A stretch of DNA of 64,000 nt, taken from positions 6,634,001 through 6,698,000 of the forward strand of contig NZ_CP109460.1 in assembly GCF_036227565.1 (NCBI RefSeq). Reading direction: 5' to 3'. The notes below the pieces were generated by a model. That model did not search any database. It was not told where the DNA came from and saw nothing but the letters and a program-made list of their open reading frames with translations. The position numbers were made by a program, and so were the translations under genes. The stretch is from Streptomyces sp. NBC_01454 (lineage in GTDB: Bacteria > Actinomycetota > Actinomycetes > Streptomycetales > Streptomycetaceae). Shown piece by piece: positions 16,114-25,758 of this stretch. The stretch's first letter is position 1. Every line of letters starts with the position of its first letter.

Positions 16114-18939
16114 ATGCGACGACGTACCGGAAGGCTCAGGACCGCCGCCGCGGCGGCCCTGTTCGCCTTGGGTGCCATGCTCTTGGCACCGCCCCCCACT
16201 GCGGCCGCGGCCCTTGCACCCGACGATGCCCACGACTACTGCCAGGGCCAGTGCGCCGACATCCTGCCGCCCGGCGCCACCGGCAACGCCACCTTGGTCG
16301 AGATTCTCGGCAACAAGCTGTTCGGTACCCACCCCGAGCACTCCACCGACCAGCTCGGCCCCTACAGCGCACTGGCCGGCGGCTATCAGTCACTCACCGA
16401 CGACACCCTCACCCGGTTCTTCAACGACGCCTCCTTCGGCGTCCCCCAGGACCAGGTCGGCAAGGTCACCACGCCCCGCGACGACGTGACCATCACCCGG
16501 GACAAGAAGACCGGTGTCCCGCACATCAAGGGCACCACCCGTTACGGAACCGAATACGGCGCCGGCTACGCCGCGGGCCAGGACCGCCTCTGGCTGATGG
16601 ACCTCTTCCGCCACATCGGCCGCGGCGAGCTGACCTCCTTCGCCGGCGGCGCACTCGCCAACCAGGGCCTGGAGCAGCAGTTCTGGCCGCAGGCGCCGTA
16701 CACCGAGGAGGACCTGCAACAGCAGGTCGACTACATCCGGGACCACAACGGCGAGCGCGGCAAGCAGGCCATGGCCGACGCCCAGGCCTACATCGACGGC
16801 ATCAACGCCTACCGCGAACAGTCCAAGAACGGCCGCTACTTCCCCGGCGAGTACGTCCTCACCGGCCATGTCGACGCGATCACGAACGCCGGTGAGATCC
16901 AGCCCTTCAAGCTCACCGACCTGATAGCCCTGGCCTCCGTCGTCGGCGGGCTCTTCGGCAACGGAGGTGGCGGCGAGGTCCCCTCGGCCCTCGCGCTGCT
17001 CTCCGCCCAGCAGAAGTACGGCGTGGAGAAGGGCACCGCGGTCTGGGAGTCCTTCCGCGAGCGCAACGACCCCGAGGCCGCCAAGACCCTGCACGACGGC
17101 AGCAGCTTCCCGTACGCGGTCAAGCCGGCCAAGGCCAAGGGCACCGCGCTGCCCGACCGCGGCTCGGTCACCGCCGAGCCGCTGGTCTTCGACCGCACCG
17201 GCGCGGCCACCGTCAAGAGCGGCACCCCGCCGCGGGACCCGGTCAAGGCCCCCAAGAAGTACAAGAAGCTGGAGGGCCTCTTCAAGGACGGGGTGCTGCC
17301 CAAGGGCAGCTTCGACCCCACACAGCACCGCGGGATGTCCAATGCCCTGCTGGTGTCCGGCAAGCACACCGCCAGCGGCCACCCCGTCGCCGTCTTCGGC
17401 CCGCAGACCGGCTACTTCGCGCCCCAGCTGCTGATGCTCCAGGAGATCCAGGGGCCCGGCATCAGCGCCCGCGGGGCGTCCTTCGCGGGGGTGGGGATGT
17501 ACGTCCAGCTCGGCCGCGGCCAGGACTACGCCTGGAGCGCCACCTCCGCCGGCCAGGACATTACCGACACCTACGCCGCCGAGCTGTGCAACGCGGACGG
17601 CTCCGCGCCCACCAAGGACTCCACCTCCTACCGCTACCGCGGCGGCTGCGTCCCCATGGAGAAGATGGAGCGGACCAACTCCTGGAAGCCCACCGTCGCC
17701 GACCCGACCGCGGCCGGCTCCTACCGGATGCAGGTCTTCCGGACGAAGTACGGCATCGTCACCCACCGCGCCACCGTCGACGGCAAACCCGTCGCCTACA
17801 CCGCGCAGCGCTCCACCTACCGCCACGAGGCCGACTCGATCATCGGCTTCCAGATGTTCAACGACCCGTCCTACGTCACCGACGCCGCGTCCTTCCAGAA
17901 GGCCGCCGCGCACATCGGCTACGCCTTCAACTGGTTCTACGCCGACTCCCGGGACATCGCGTACTACAACAGCGGCCTCAACCCGGTCCGCAACCCGGAC
18001 GTCGATCCGTCGCTGCCGGTCACGGCGGACGACGCCTATGAGTGGAAGGGCTACGACCCCGCCACCAACACCACCGACTACACCCCGCCCGCCCAGCACC
18101 CGCAGTCCGTCGACCAGGACTACTACATCTCCTGGAACAACAAGCAGGCCAAGGACTACGACTCGGCGGGCTTCGGCAACGGCTCGGTGCACCGCGGCAA
18201 TCTGCTGGACGACCGGGTGCGCGCGCTGACCAAGGGCGGCGGGGTGACCCGGGCGGCGCTGACCCGCGCCATGGGGGAGGCCGCCGTCACCGATCTGCGC
18301 GGTGAGGACGTGCTGCCCGAGCTGCTGCGGGTACTGAACAGCAAGCCCGTCACCGACCCGGCGCTGAAGACCGCGGTCCAGCAGCTGGAGGCCTGGCGCA
18401 AGGACGGCGCCCAGCGACGGGAGACCGCCGCCGGTTCGCACACCTACACCCACCCCGACGCGGTCCGCCTGATGGACGCCTGGTGGCCGCTGATGGCCGA
18501 GGCGGTCTTCAAGCCCGGGCTGGGCGGCGATCTCTACGACGCGCTGCGGGCCAACCTCGCCCTCGACGAATCGCCGTCCGCCGGCCACGGCCCGACCGGC
18601 GGGCATGCCGGTTCGGCCTTCCAGTACGGCTGGTGGAGCTATGCGGACAAGGACCTGCGGTCGGTGCTCGGCGACCCGGTGCAGGGCCCGCTCGCGGAGC
18701 CGTACTGCGGCGGCGGTGACCTGTCCGCCTGCCGCGACACCCTGCTGACCACCCTTCAGCAGGCGGCCGGGAAGACCGCGGAGCAGGTCTACCCCGGCGA
18801 CGGCAGCTGCAAGGCCGGCGACCAGTGGTGTGCGGATGCGATCATCCAGCGTGCGGTGGGCGGTCTGACCCACGACACCATCAGCTGGCAGAACCGGCCG
18901 ACCTATCAGCAGGTCGTGGAGTTCCCCGCGCACCGGTAG
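16114..18939 (+). CDS. Secreted penicillin acylase family protein (Ntn hydrolase)
   Basis: A 941-residue exported precursor. Residues 1 to about 35 are a signal peptide with an Arg-rich N-region (MRRRTGRLR) and an Ala/Leu core. The alpha chain follows with TRYGTEYGAGYAAGQDRLWL, typical of the family. The autocatalytic N-terminal nucleophile of the beta chain is Ser409 in RGMSNALLVSG. The family hydrolyses amide bonds of beta-lactams, acyl-homoserine lactones or cyclic lipopeptides; the substrate here is open. The start has GAGGAGC upstream. It is monocistronic and ends at a 54-bp perfect palindrome. Four Cys near the C-terminus (CGGG, CRDT, CKAG, CADA) may form disulfides. Confidence 0.93.
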   Translation: MRRRTGRLRTAAAAALFALGAMLLAPPPTAAAALAPDDAHDYCQGQCADILPPGATGNATLVEILGNKLFGTHPEHSTDQLGPYSALAGGYQSLTDDTLTRFFNDASFGVPQDQVGKVTTPRDDVTITRDKKTGVPHIKGTTRYGTEYGAGYAAGQDRLWLMDLFRHIGRGELTSFAGGALANQGLEQQFWPQAPYTEEDLQQQVDYIRDHNGERGKQAMADAQAYIDGINAYREQSKNGRYFPGEYVLTGHVDAITNAGEIQPFKLTDLIALASVVGGLFGNGGGGEVPSALALLSAQQKYGVEKGTAVWESFRERNDPEAAKTLHDGSSFPYAVKPAKAKGTALPDRGSVTAEPLVFDRTGAATVKSGTPPRDPVKAPKKYKKLEGLFKDGVLPKGSFDPTQHRGMSNALLVSGKHTASGHPVAVFGPQTGYFAPQLLMLQEIQGPGISARGASFAGVGMYVQLGRGQDYAWSATSAGQDITDTYAAELCNADGSAPTKDSTSYRYRGGCVPMEKMERTNSWKPTVADPTAAGSYRMQVFRTKYGIVTHRATVDGKPVAYTAQRSTYRHEADSIIGFQMFNDPSYVTDAASFQKAAAHIGYAFNWFYADSRDIAYYNSGLNPVRNPDVDPSLPVTADDAYEWKGYDPATNTTDYTPPAQHPQSVDQDYYISWNNKQAKDYDSAGFGNGSVHRGNLLDDRVRALTKGGGVTRAALTRAMGEAAVTDLRGEDVLPELLRVLNSKPVTDPALKTAVQQLEAWRKDGAQRRETAAGSHTYTHPDAVRLMDAWWPLMAEAVFKPGLGGDLYDALRANLALDESPSAGHGPTGGHAGSAFQYGWWSYADKDLRSVLGDPVQGPLAEPYCGGGDLSACRDTLLTTLQQAAGKTAEQVYPGDGSCKAGDQWCADAIIQRAVGGLTHDTISWQNRPTYQQVVEFPAHR

Positions 18940-18960
18940 CGGACGCACGGCAGCCGCAGC

Positions 18961-19014
18961 GGACGTACGGCAGCAGGCCCCGGGCGCGCGCCCGGGGCCT
19001 GCTGCCGTACGTCC
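18961..19014. terminator. 54-bp perfect palindrome after the acylase gene
   Basis: A 27-bp arm (18961-18987) is followed directly by its exact reverse complement (18988-19014) with no spacer. It begins 22 bp after the acylase stop. There is no T-run after it, as is common for Streptomyces terminators. Confidence 0.8.
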
Positions 19015-19081
19015 GGGGGCCGCCGAACGCCCCGGGCCCGTACGCCGGGACGGACCGCGTGCGGAAAAGCCGGGATTTACT

Positions 19082-19098
19082 TGACCATTCCATGGTCA
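19082..19098. promoter_or_regulatory. 7-3-7 palindrome upstream of the LysR-type gene
   Basis: TGACCAT (19082-19088), TCC, ATGGTCA (19092-19098), 126 bp before the start of the regulator gene. A symmetric site of this kind in a LysR promoter often serves autoregulation. Confidence 0.45.
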
Positions 19099-19223
19099 CC
19101 GAGAACGCATCCCGCATTTTCCGGAAGAAACCCCCAGTAATCCCGGCGGTGCCCGGCCGGGTTTTTCCTGGGGTTATGCTGCACCGTTCTGCATTCCAGG
19201 GATGGGAAAGCGAGTAGGGGCGC

Positions 19224-20246
19224 ATGGCTTTGTCAGTTCCGCAGCAGTACCCGACGGAGTTGCTGGACACCACCATGGACCAGCTGCGCACGCTGATCGT
19301 CGTCCACGAGACGGGCACCGCGCTGGGTGCCGCGCGCCGGCTGGGCAGGGAACAGTCCAGTGTGCAAAAGCAACTGGACACCATGAACCGCACCTTCTCC
19401 GGGCTGTGCGGCGAGGAGTTGGTGCTCAAGCAGGGGCGCGGGAGGGACGCCCTGTTCACCGCGACCGGCGAGGCGCTGGTGGAGCTGGCGCGGCGCACCC
19501 TGGGGGAGTGGTCGGACGGGGTGCGCGACGCCCGCCGCCGGCTGGGCCGGACGCTGTCCGTCGGCACCACCCGCTATACGCTCGGCTTTCTGCTGGACGC
19601 GGTGGAACGCGTCAGTGAGGATTTCGAGCGCGATGACGTCGATCTGAAAGTGACGCATGTCCGCACCGGCGACCTCTTCGCCAAATTGCGTGCCAAGGAG
19701 CTGGATCTGGTCTGCGGCAGCGTGGTCGTCACCGAGGGCAAAGAAGCGGAATTGTTTGGTCCGTACGAGGTCCTGGAATGGCGCCGCAGCGGGCTTTCCC
19801 TGCTGACGAACCTGCCGCCGGAGAAGCTCCCCGGGACCTCCTTCGACGCCCGTGAACTGCCCGGGCTGCCCCTGGTGGTCTCGGCGCGCGGCCTGATCGA
19901 CCGCTTCCTGACCTCCTGGTACGGCCCGGACTACCGGCAGAAGCTGTCCATAGCGGCCGAGATCGAGGCCGCCCACTACGGCTTCGAGCTGCTGCGGTCC
20001 GGGGTGGTGAGCGGGGCGATGCTGGTCACCCGGGGCATCGGGGAGGCGGCCGCGGACGGCCGGCTGCCGGAGGCCGGCGGACTGCGCACCCTGGAACTCG
20101 TCGGGGCGGTGGGCCCCAGGACCGAGGTACTGGTCGGGGTGTTCACCCGCCGCGGGGAGCGCGGCTCCTACGCCCCCGGCCACCCCCTCAACCTCCTGTG
20201 GGAGGCCCTGTCGTGGGAGAGCGGCCGGTGGTGGTTCCGGTCGTGA
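19224..20246 (+). CDS. LysR-family transcriptional regulator
   Basis: A 340-residue regulator. The N-terminal helix-turn-helix ([20 protein letters not shown], then [11 protein letters not shown]) is LysR-like but longer than usual at the N-terminus. The substrate-binding domain begins near residue 110 ([20 protein letters not shown]). The ATG at 19224 is preceded by GCGAGTAGGGGC. Codon use in the middle is slightly richer in A/T-ending codons (TTG, AAA) than the neighbours. No adjacent divergent target gene; lspA lies 130 bp downstream on the same strand. The target is unknown. Confidence 0.8.
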   Translation: MALSVPQQYPTELLDTTMDQLRTLIVVHETGTALGAARRLGREQSSVQKQLDTMNRTFSGLCGEELVLKQGRGRDALFTATGEALVELARRTLGEWSDGVRDARRRLGRTLSVGTTRYTLGFLLDAVERVSEDFERDDVDLKVTHVRTGDLFAKLRAKELDLVCGSVVVTEGKEAELFGPYEVLEWRRSGLSLLTNLPPEKLPGTSFDARELPGLPLVVSARGLIDRFLTSWYGPDYRQKLSIAAEIEAAHYGFELLRSGVVSGAMLVTRGIGEAAADGRLPEAGGLRTLELVGAVGPRTEVLVGVFTRRGERGSYAPGHPLNLLWEALSWESGRWWFRS

Positions 20247-20376
20247 GGCGCCGTGTCCGCCGTTCCGACGTGCCGTCAGAATCCGGTCGTGGCGCCCGCC
20301 CGGTGGCGCACCGGGGTGCCGTACGCTCATTCCCGACCAGGGGGGCCTGGGGCGGGACAACATTGGGGGGACTCCC

Positions 20377-20970
20377 GTGACAGAAACTCAGCAGACCACC
20401 GAGGTGCCCGCGGCGGACGGCGCCGACGCGCGCGGCGGGGTGCGGCGCAAGCGGCTCATCCCGGTGCTGTGCGCGGTCGCCGCGCTGGCCTACCTCCTCG
20501 ATCTGGGCAGCAAACTGCTGGTGGTCGCGAAGCTGGAGCACCACGACGCGGTGCAGGTCGTCGGCACCCTGCTCCAGCTGCGGGTCATCCGTAACCGCGG
20601 CGCGGCCTTCGGCTTCGGCGAGGCGATGACCATAATCTTCACCGTCATCGCCGCGGTGGTGATCACCGTGATAGTGCGCCTGGCCCGCAAGCTCTACAGC
20701 GTGCCGTGGGCCCTGGCGCTCGGCCTGCTGCTGGGCGGGGCGCTGGGCAACCTCACCGACCGGCTCTTCCGCGCGCCCGGCGGATTCCAGGGCGGGGTGG
20801 TCGACTTCATCGCCCCCGCCCACTTCGCCGTCCTCAATCTCGCCGATGTGTCGATCTGCTGCGGAGGATTCCTGGTGGTGCTGCTCGCCTTCCGCGGACT
20901 GGACCCCGACGGCACCGTCCACCGGAGTCAGGGCAGCCGCCGGACCTCCCCGGCGCGCTCTCAGCGGTAG
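20377..20970 (+). CDS. lspA: Lipoprotein signal peptidase (signal peptidase II)
   Basis: A 197-residue membrane aspartyl protease that cleaves prolipoproteins after lipidation. There are four hydrophobic segments and the two catalytic aspartates are present: Asp128 ([13 protein letters not shown]) and Asp157 (VLNLADVSI), plus the [11 protein letters not shown] box. A charged 25-residue N-terminal extension precedes TM1. The start is GTG 20377 after GGGGGA. The last 10 bp overlap tail-to-tail with the convergent namZ-like gene. It stands apart from ileS and rluD, so it may be a second lspA copy. Confidence 0.93.
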   Translation: MTETQQTTEVPAADGADARGGVRRKRLIPVLCAVAALAYLLDLGSKLLVVAKLEHHDAVQVVGTLLQLRVIRNRGAAFGFGEAMTIIFTVIAAVVITVIVRLARKLYSVPWALALGLLLGGALGNLTDRLFRAPGGFQGGVVDFIAPAHFAVLNLADVSICCGGFLVVLLAFRGLDPDGTVHRSQGSRRTSPARSQR

Positions 20971-22238
20971 CGCAGATAGCGCGCCCGCACCGTCCTAAAG
21001 CGCCCCAGCCCCTCCTGCCAGGCCGCGACGATCTCGTCCGGCCCCGCGCCCGCGTCGGTCATCGTCCGTACGGCCGAGGAGCCGGTGAGCCGGTCGATGC
21101 CGTGGTCCGGCCGCCAGGCGAAGTCCTTCCAGATCCGTTTCGCGGTCACCAGGAGGCCGATGCCGGTGCGAACCGGGTCGAACGCCTCGGGGTCGTGGAC
21201 GTGCAGCTGGACGCCGCCGATCGTGGTGCCCTGGAACTTGGAGAAGGTGGGGGCGAAGTACGCCTCCCGGAAGTGGACGCCGGGCAGGCCCAGTTCCGTG
21301 GCGGCCGCGGCCCACCGCCGGTCGATACCGTCCGCGCCCAGCAGCTCGAAGGGCCGGGTGGTGCCGCGTCCCTCGGAAAGGTTCGTGCCCTCGAAGAGGC
21401 AGGTGCCGGCGTAGACGAGGGCGGTGTCGGGGGTGGGCATGTTGGGGCTCGGCGGCACCCAGGGCAGGCCGGTCGCCCCGAAGAAGTCGTCGCGGCGCCA
21501 GCCGGTCATCGCCACGGTCTCCAGCTCCACCGGGCGCCCGGCGGCCCGCGGGACGAACTCGCCGTTGAACAGCAGCGCCAGCTCGGCCACCGTCATTCCG
21601 TGTGCCTGGGAGATCGGCTCCCGGCCGATGAACGAGGTGTAGGCCTTGTCGAGCACCGGGCCGGTGGCCGCGCGGCCGGTGACCGGGTTCGGCCGGTCGA
21701 GCACCACGAAGCGCTTGCCGGCGAGGACCGCCGCCACCATGCAGTCGTAGAGCGTCCAGATGTAGGTGTAGAAGCGTGCGCCGACGTCCTGGATGTCGAA
21801 GACGACGGTGTCCACTCCGGAGGCGGTGAAGACGGCGGCGAGTTCCCTCCCGCTCTTGTTGTAGGTGTCGTAGACCGGCAGCCCGGTGGCCGGATCGTCG
21901 TAGCGCCCCTCGGAGCCGCCGGCCTGGGCGGTGCCCCGGAAGCCGTGCTCGGGGCCGAAGACCGCGGTCAGTCGCACCCGGTCGTCGGCGTGCATCACAT
22001 CGACGAGGTGCCGCAGGTCGCGGGTGACCCCGGTGGGGTTGGTGACGATGCCGACCCGCCGGCCGTCCAGGAGGCGGTAGCCGTCGGCGGCGAGCCGGTC
22101 GAAGCCGGTGTGCACCCGTCGCCGGGTGCCGGGCGCGGGCCGCGCGGCGGCCGGGCCGCCCGCCGCCACGGTCAGGGCCGCCCCGGCCGCTCCGGTCGCC
22201 GCCAGCCGCCCGAGCAGAACGCGTCTCGACAGAGCCAT
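20961..22238 (-). CDS. NamZ-type exo-beta-N-acetylmuramidase (DUF1343), exported
   Basis: A 425-residue enzyme of the DUF1343 family, whose characterised member NamZ removes terminal MurNAc in cell-wall turnover. A twin-arginine type signal leads the protein ([15 protein letters not shown], then an Ala-rich core). Family motifs include [38 protein letters not shown] and [13 protein letters not shown] 22238 is chosen because GGAGG lies 7 nt upstream; a GTG at 22244 is the alternative. It overlaps the end of lspA by 10 bp. Cell-envelope recycling is the likely role. Confidence 0.93.
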   Translation of the reverse strand: MALSRRVLLGRLAATGAAGAALTVAAGGPAAARPAPGTRRRVHTGFDRLAADGYRLLDGRRVGIVTNPTGVTRDLRHLVDVMHADDRVRLTAVFGPEHGFRGTAQAGGSEGRYDDPATGLPVYDTYNKSGRELAAVFTASGVDTVVFDIQDVGARFYTYIWTLYDCMVAAVLAGKRFVVLDRPNPVTGRAATGPVLDKAYTSFIGREPISQAHGMTVAELALLFNGEFVPRAAGRPVELETVAMTGWRRDDFFGATGLPWVPPSPNMPTPDTALVYAGTCLFEGTNLSEGRGTTRPFELLGADGIDRRWAAAATELGLPGVHFREAYFAPTFSKFQGTTIGGVQLHVHDPEAFDPVRTGIGLLVTAKRIWKDFAWRPDHGIDRLTGSSAVRTMTDAGAGPDEIVAAWQEGLGRFRTVRARYLRYR

Positions 22239-22432
22239 CCGCACACCTCCGTGATCAGCAGTCAGAAATCCACCGGATACGTGTCGTGTGCACGCTAACG
22301 CGCACCGGCCCGCCGGGGAACGGACCCGGCCGTACGCACACCCGTCCCGTGGCGCACGGTCCCGGTCGTGGTCAGCCCCTCCGTGGCGCGAGCGACCCGG
22401 CCGTGACGGGAACGGGCCCCTTCCGCCAGGAC

Positions 22433-22450
22433 ATACCGACTGGTTAGTCT
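22433..22450. promoter_or_regulatory. Operator-like site upstream of the SDR gene
   Basis: ATACCGACTGGTTAGTCT lies 40 bp before the SDR start. Its left half ATACCGACT is shared with the perfect palindrome at 28085-28100 before the kinase/acyl-CoA dehydrogenase operon (there read on the minus strand). Confidence 0.6.
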
Positions 22451-22489
22451 GCCTCCAGCCGATCCGGCGCGACCGAGGGAGATACCGCA

Positions 22490-23260
22490 GTGGAAGCCGT
22501 ACGGGACAAGGCCGTTGTCGTGACCGGGGCGGGCGGGGGGATCGGCGCCGCGCTGGCCCGCCGGTTCGCCGCCGAGGGCGCCCGGGTCGTGGTCAACGAT
22601 CTCGACAAGGCCAAGGCGGAGCGGACCGCCGCGGAGATCGGGGCGCTCGCGGTCGCCGGGGACGCCTCCGGGGTCGTCCCGGCCGCGCGGGAGGCGCTCG
22701 GCGGCGCCATCGACATCTTCTGCGCCAACGCCGGGGTCGGCACCGGCGGCGGACCCGAGGCCCCCGAGGAGGACTGGACGCTGGCCTGGGACGTCAATGT
22801 CATGGCGCATGTCCGGGCCGCCCGTGCGCTGCTGCCCGAGTGGCTGGAGCGCGGCAGCGGGCGCTTCATCTCCACGGTGTCCGCCGCGGGCCTGCTGACC
22901 ATGGTCGCCGCGGCCCCCTACAGCGTCACCAAGCACGGTGCCTACGCCTTCGCCGAGTGGCTCTCGCTGACCTACCGCCACCGCGGCATCGACGTCCACG
23001 CCATCTGCCCCCAGGGCGTCCGCACCGACATGCTGGCCGCCACCGGCGCCGCCGGCGACCTGGTGCTCACGCCCACCGCCGTGGAGCCCGAGGACGTCGC
23101 CGAGGCGCTCTTCGCGGCCATGGCCGAGGGCCGCTTCCTGGTCCTGCCGCATCCGGAGGTCGGCGACTACTACGCCACCCGGGCCGCCGAGCCCGACCGC
23201 TGGCTGACCGGGATGAACCACCTCCAGCAGAAGCTGGAGCAGGCCGAGGGCCGCTCCTGA
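22490..23260 (+). CDS. Short-chain dehydrogenase/reductase
   Basis: A 256-residue classical SDR: cofactor motif TGAGGGIG, NAG-type motif CANAGVG, Ser in STVSAAG, and active-site YSVTK. The acidic residue after beta-2 (VVNDLD) favours NAD(H). GTG 22490 has GAGGGAGA upstream. It is the first gene of an apparent unit with an acyl-CoA ligase and a TetR regulator and has an operator-like site in its promoter. It could act as a 3-hydroxyacyl-CoA or alcohol dehydrogenase within that module. Confidence 0.93.
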   Translation: MEAVRDKAVVVTGAGGGIGAALARRFAAEGARVVVNDLDKAKAERTAAEIGALAVAGDASGVVPAAREALGGAIDIFCANAGVGTGGGPEAPEEDWTLAWDVNVMAHVRAARALLPEWLERGSGRFISTVSAAGLLTMVAAAPYSVTKHGAYAFAEWLSLTYRHRGIDVHAICPQGVRTDMLAATGAAGDLVLTPTAVEPEDVAEALFAAMAEGRFLVLPHPEVGDYYATRAAEPDRWLTGMNHLQQKLEQAEGRS

Positions 23261-23394
23261 CCAAGGGAGCGCCCCGGAGCGGATTCCGCCGTACGGACGG
23301 GGCGCACCGGCCGGGTCCGGTGCGCCCCCCGCCACACCCCAGGTGTTCCCCCGCAGGGATGATCAGGCGATCAGGAAGAAAGGGCCGCACCCCG

Positions 23395-25056
23395 ATGACC
23401 TCCTACCAGGACAAGCCGTGGCTGACACAGCTCACCGACGCCCAGCGCGCCCCCGTCCAGCCGCCCCCCTCGACGCTGCACGCCTTCCGGGCCGCGGTCG
23501 GCCGGGCCCCCGACCGCACGGCGCTCGCCTACTTCGACGGCCGGCTGTCCTACGCCGAGACCGACGCGCTCTCCGACGGCATCGCCGCCCATCTCGCCGG
23601 GCGCGGCTTCCGGCGCGGTGACCGGGCCGCGGTCATGCTGCAGAACACCCCGCACTTCGTGCTCGCCGTGCTCGGCGTCTGGAAGGCCGGCGGGGTGGTG
23701 GTCCCGGTCAACCCCATGTACAAGTCCGCCGAGATGCGGCACATCCTGGACGACGCCGAGGTCACCGCCGTCATCTGCGCCGACCGCACCTGGGACGGCT
23801 TTCTGCGCCTGATCGCCGACGGGGCACCGTCCGTACGGATCGCGCTCACCGCGTGGGAACGGGATCTGCAGACCCGCGACGACCGGCGGGTGCTGCGCGG
23901 CGAGCGGCTCGGGCCGCAGGAGGGCGCCGATGATCTGCTGACCGTCGCCCGCACCACGGGACCGATCCGCGCGGTGCCGGCCGACCCGGGACTCACCGCC
24001 GACGACCTCGCGCTGATCAGCTACACCTCCGGCACCAGCGGCACCCCCAAGGGCGCGACCAACACCCACGGCAACATCACGTACAACGCCGAACGCCAGC
24101 GCACCGGCCTGGGCCTGCCCGACGGCGCCACCTACTTCGCGCTCGCCCCGCTCTTCCACATCACCGGCCTGGTCTGCGAGCTCGCGGCCTGCCTCGCCAA
24201 CGCCGGCACCCTCGCCCTCGCCTACCGCTTCGAGGCCGGCGTCGTCCTGGACGCCTTCCTGGAGCACCGGCCCGCCTACACCGTCGGCCCCTCCACCGCC
24301 TACATGGCGCTGATGGCCCACCCCGAGGTCACCCGCGAGCACTTCGCGTCCTTCACGACCCTGTCCTCCGGCGGCGCACCGCTGCCGCCCGCCCTCGTCG
24401 AGACCTTCCGCACCGGCTTCGGCCCCTACCTCCACAACGGCTACGGCCTGACCGAGTGCACCGCCCCCTGCGCCAGCGTGCCGCCCGGCCGGCAGGCGCC
24501 GGTCGACAAGGTCTCCGGCACCCTCGCCGTCGGCGTCCCCGGCCCCGACACCGTCGTCCGGATCATCGACGAGCAGGGCCGGGACCTGCCGTTCGGCGAG
24601 CAGGGCGAGATCGCGGTGCGCGGCCCCCAGGTCGTCCCCGGCTACTGGCGCCGCCCGGACGCCACCGCCCAGGGCATCCCGGACGGTGAGCTGCGGACCG
24701 GCGACATCGGCTTCATGGACACCGAGGGCTGGCTCTATGTCGTCGACCGCAAGAAGGACATGATCAACGCGTCCGGCTTCAAGGTGTGGCCGCGGGAGGT
24801 CGAGGACGTGCTCTACAGCCATCCCGCGGTGCGTGAGGCGGCGGTCGTCGGGGTGCCCGACGCCTACCGCGGCGAGTCGGTCAAGGCGTACGTCAGCCTG
24901 CGGCCGGGCAGCGCCCCGCAACCCGCCGAGCTGGCCGCGTACTGCAAGGAGCGGCTCGCGGCGTACAAATATCCCCGTGAGGTGGAGATCCTGGCCGAGC
25001 TTCCGAAGACCACGAGTGGCAAGATCCTCCGACGGGAGCTGCGCCACCGCGCATGA
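23395..25056 (+). CDS. AMP-dependent acyl-CoA ligase
   Basis: A 553-residue member of the ANL superfamily that activates a carboxylic acid as acyl-AMP and then acyl-CoA. Motifs: P-loop-like YTSGTSGTPKGATNTH, GYGLTEC, TGDIGFMD, DRKKDMINASGFKVWP and the C-terminal catalytic Lys in LPKTTSGKILRREL. The start MTSYQDKPW at 23395 is the likely one; ATG 23359 would add 12 residues. It is 134 bp after the SDR gene and its stop overlaps the TetR start (ATGA). Substrate class (medium/long chain or aromatic acid) is not resolved. Confidence 0.94.
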   Translation: MTSYQDKPWLTQLTDAQRAPVQPPPSTLHAFRAAVGRAPDRTALAYFDGRLSYAETDALSDGIAAHLAGRGFRRGDRAAVMLQNTPHFVLAVLGVWKAGGVVVPVNPMYKSAEMRHILDDAEVTAVICADRTWDGFLRLIADGAPSVRIALTAWERDLQTRDDRRVLRGERLGPQEGADDLLTVARTTGPIRAVPADPGLTADDLALISYTSGTSGTPKGATNTHGNITYNAERQRTGLGLPDGATYFALAPLFHITGLVCELAACLANAGTLALAYRFEAGVVLDAFLEHRPAYTVGPSTAYMALMAHPEVTREHFASFTTLSSGGAPLPPALVETFRTGFGPYLHNGYGLTECTAPCASVPPGRQAPVDKVSGTLAVGVPGPDTVVRIIDEQGRDLPFGEQGEIAVRGPQVVPGYWRRPDATAQGIPDGELRTGDIGFMDTEGWLYVVDRKKDMINASGFKVWPREVEDVLYSHPAVREAAVVGVPDAYRGESVKAYVSLRPGSAPQPAELAAYCKERLAAYKYPREVEILAELPKTTSGKILRRELRHRA

Positions 25057-25691
25057 ACGAGAGCACGAAGGAGCAGGTGAGGGCGATGGCCGGCACAAAG
25101 GACGGCAACGGCAACGGCGGGGCGAAGCCGGTGGCCCAGCGACTGCTGGCCACCGCCACCCGGCTCTTCGCGGAGCAGGGCTACGACCGCACCTCCGTCC
25201 AGGAGATCGTCGATGCGGCGGGCGTCACCAAGGGCGCCCTCTACCACTACTTCGGCTCCAAGGACGATCTGCTGCACGAGGTCTACGGCCGGGTGCTGCG
25301 GCTCCAGCAGGAGCGGCTCGACCACTTCGCCGACGCCGACGCGCCGGTCGAGACGCGACTGCGGGACGCCGCCGCCGATGTCGTCGTCACCACCATCGAG
25401 AACCTCGACGACACCAAGATCTTCTTCCGCTCGATGCACCAGCTCGGCCCGGAGAAGGACAAGCAGGTACGCGCCGAACGGCGGCGCTATCACGAACGGT
25501 TCCGCGCCCTGGTGGAGGAGGGCCAGCGCACCGGCGTGTTCGCCGCCGACATCCCCGCCGACCTCGTCGTGGACTACCACTTCGGCTCCGTGCACCACCT
25601 GGGCACGTGGTACCGCGAGGACGGCCCGCTCAGCCCGCAGCAGGTCGCCGACCACCTCGCGGAGCTGCTGCTGCGGGCGCTGCGGCCCTGA
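25053..25691 (+). CDS. TetR-family regulator of the acyl-CoA module
   Basis: A 212-residue regulator with an N-terminal helix-turn-helix (LFAEQGYDRTSVQEIVDAAG, then LYHYFGSKDDLLHEVY) and a C-terminal domain of the KstR2-like type. ATG 25053 overlaps the ligase stop by 4 bp, implying translational coupling; a second ATG at 25086 is possible. It lies between the ligase operon and the convergent acyl-CoA dehydrogenase/kinase operon. Related palindromes before both units (22433 and 28085) make it the best candidate regulator for all five genes. Confidence 0.9.
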   Translation: MNESTKEQVRAMAGTKDGNGNGGAKPVAQRLLATATRLFAEQGYDRTSVQEIVDAAGVTKGALYHYFGSKDDLLHEVYGRVLRLQQERLDHFADADAPVETRLRDAAADVVVTTIENLDDTKIFFRSMHQLGPEKDKQVRAERRRYHERFRALVEEGQRTGVFAADIPADLVVDYHFGSVHHLGTWYREDGPLSPQQVADHLAELLLRALRP

Positions 25692-25698
25692 GCGCGCA

Positions 25699-25740
25699 CG
25701 GCGAAGGCCCGCGACCACCGGCGGTCGCGGGCCTTCGCCG
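25699..25740. terminator. Bidirectional terminator stem-loop
   Basis: A perfect 18-bp stem 25699-25716 / 25723-25740 with a 6-nt loop, between the stops of the convergent tetR and acyl-CoA dehydrogenase genes. No T-run. Confidence 0.85.
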
Positions 25741-25758
25741 CCCTGTGGCGGCTGCCGG

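Noticed and set aside
16390..18948. 852-codon open frame on the minus strand opposite the penicillin acylase gene
   Set aside because: Antisense shadow: Val/Gly/Arg-rich translation, no ribosome-binding site, and a complete family match on the plus strand.
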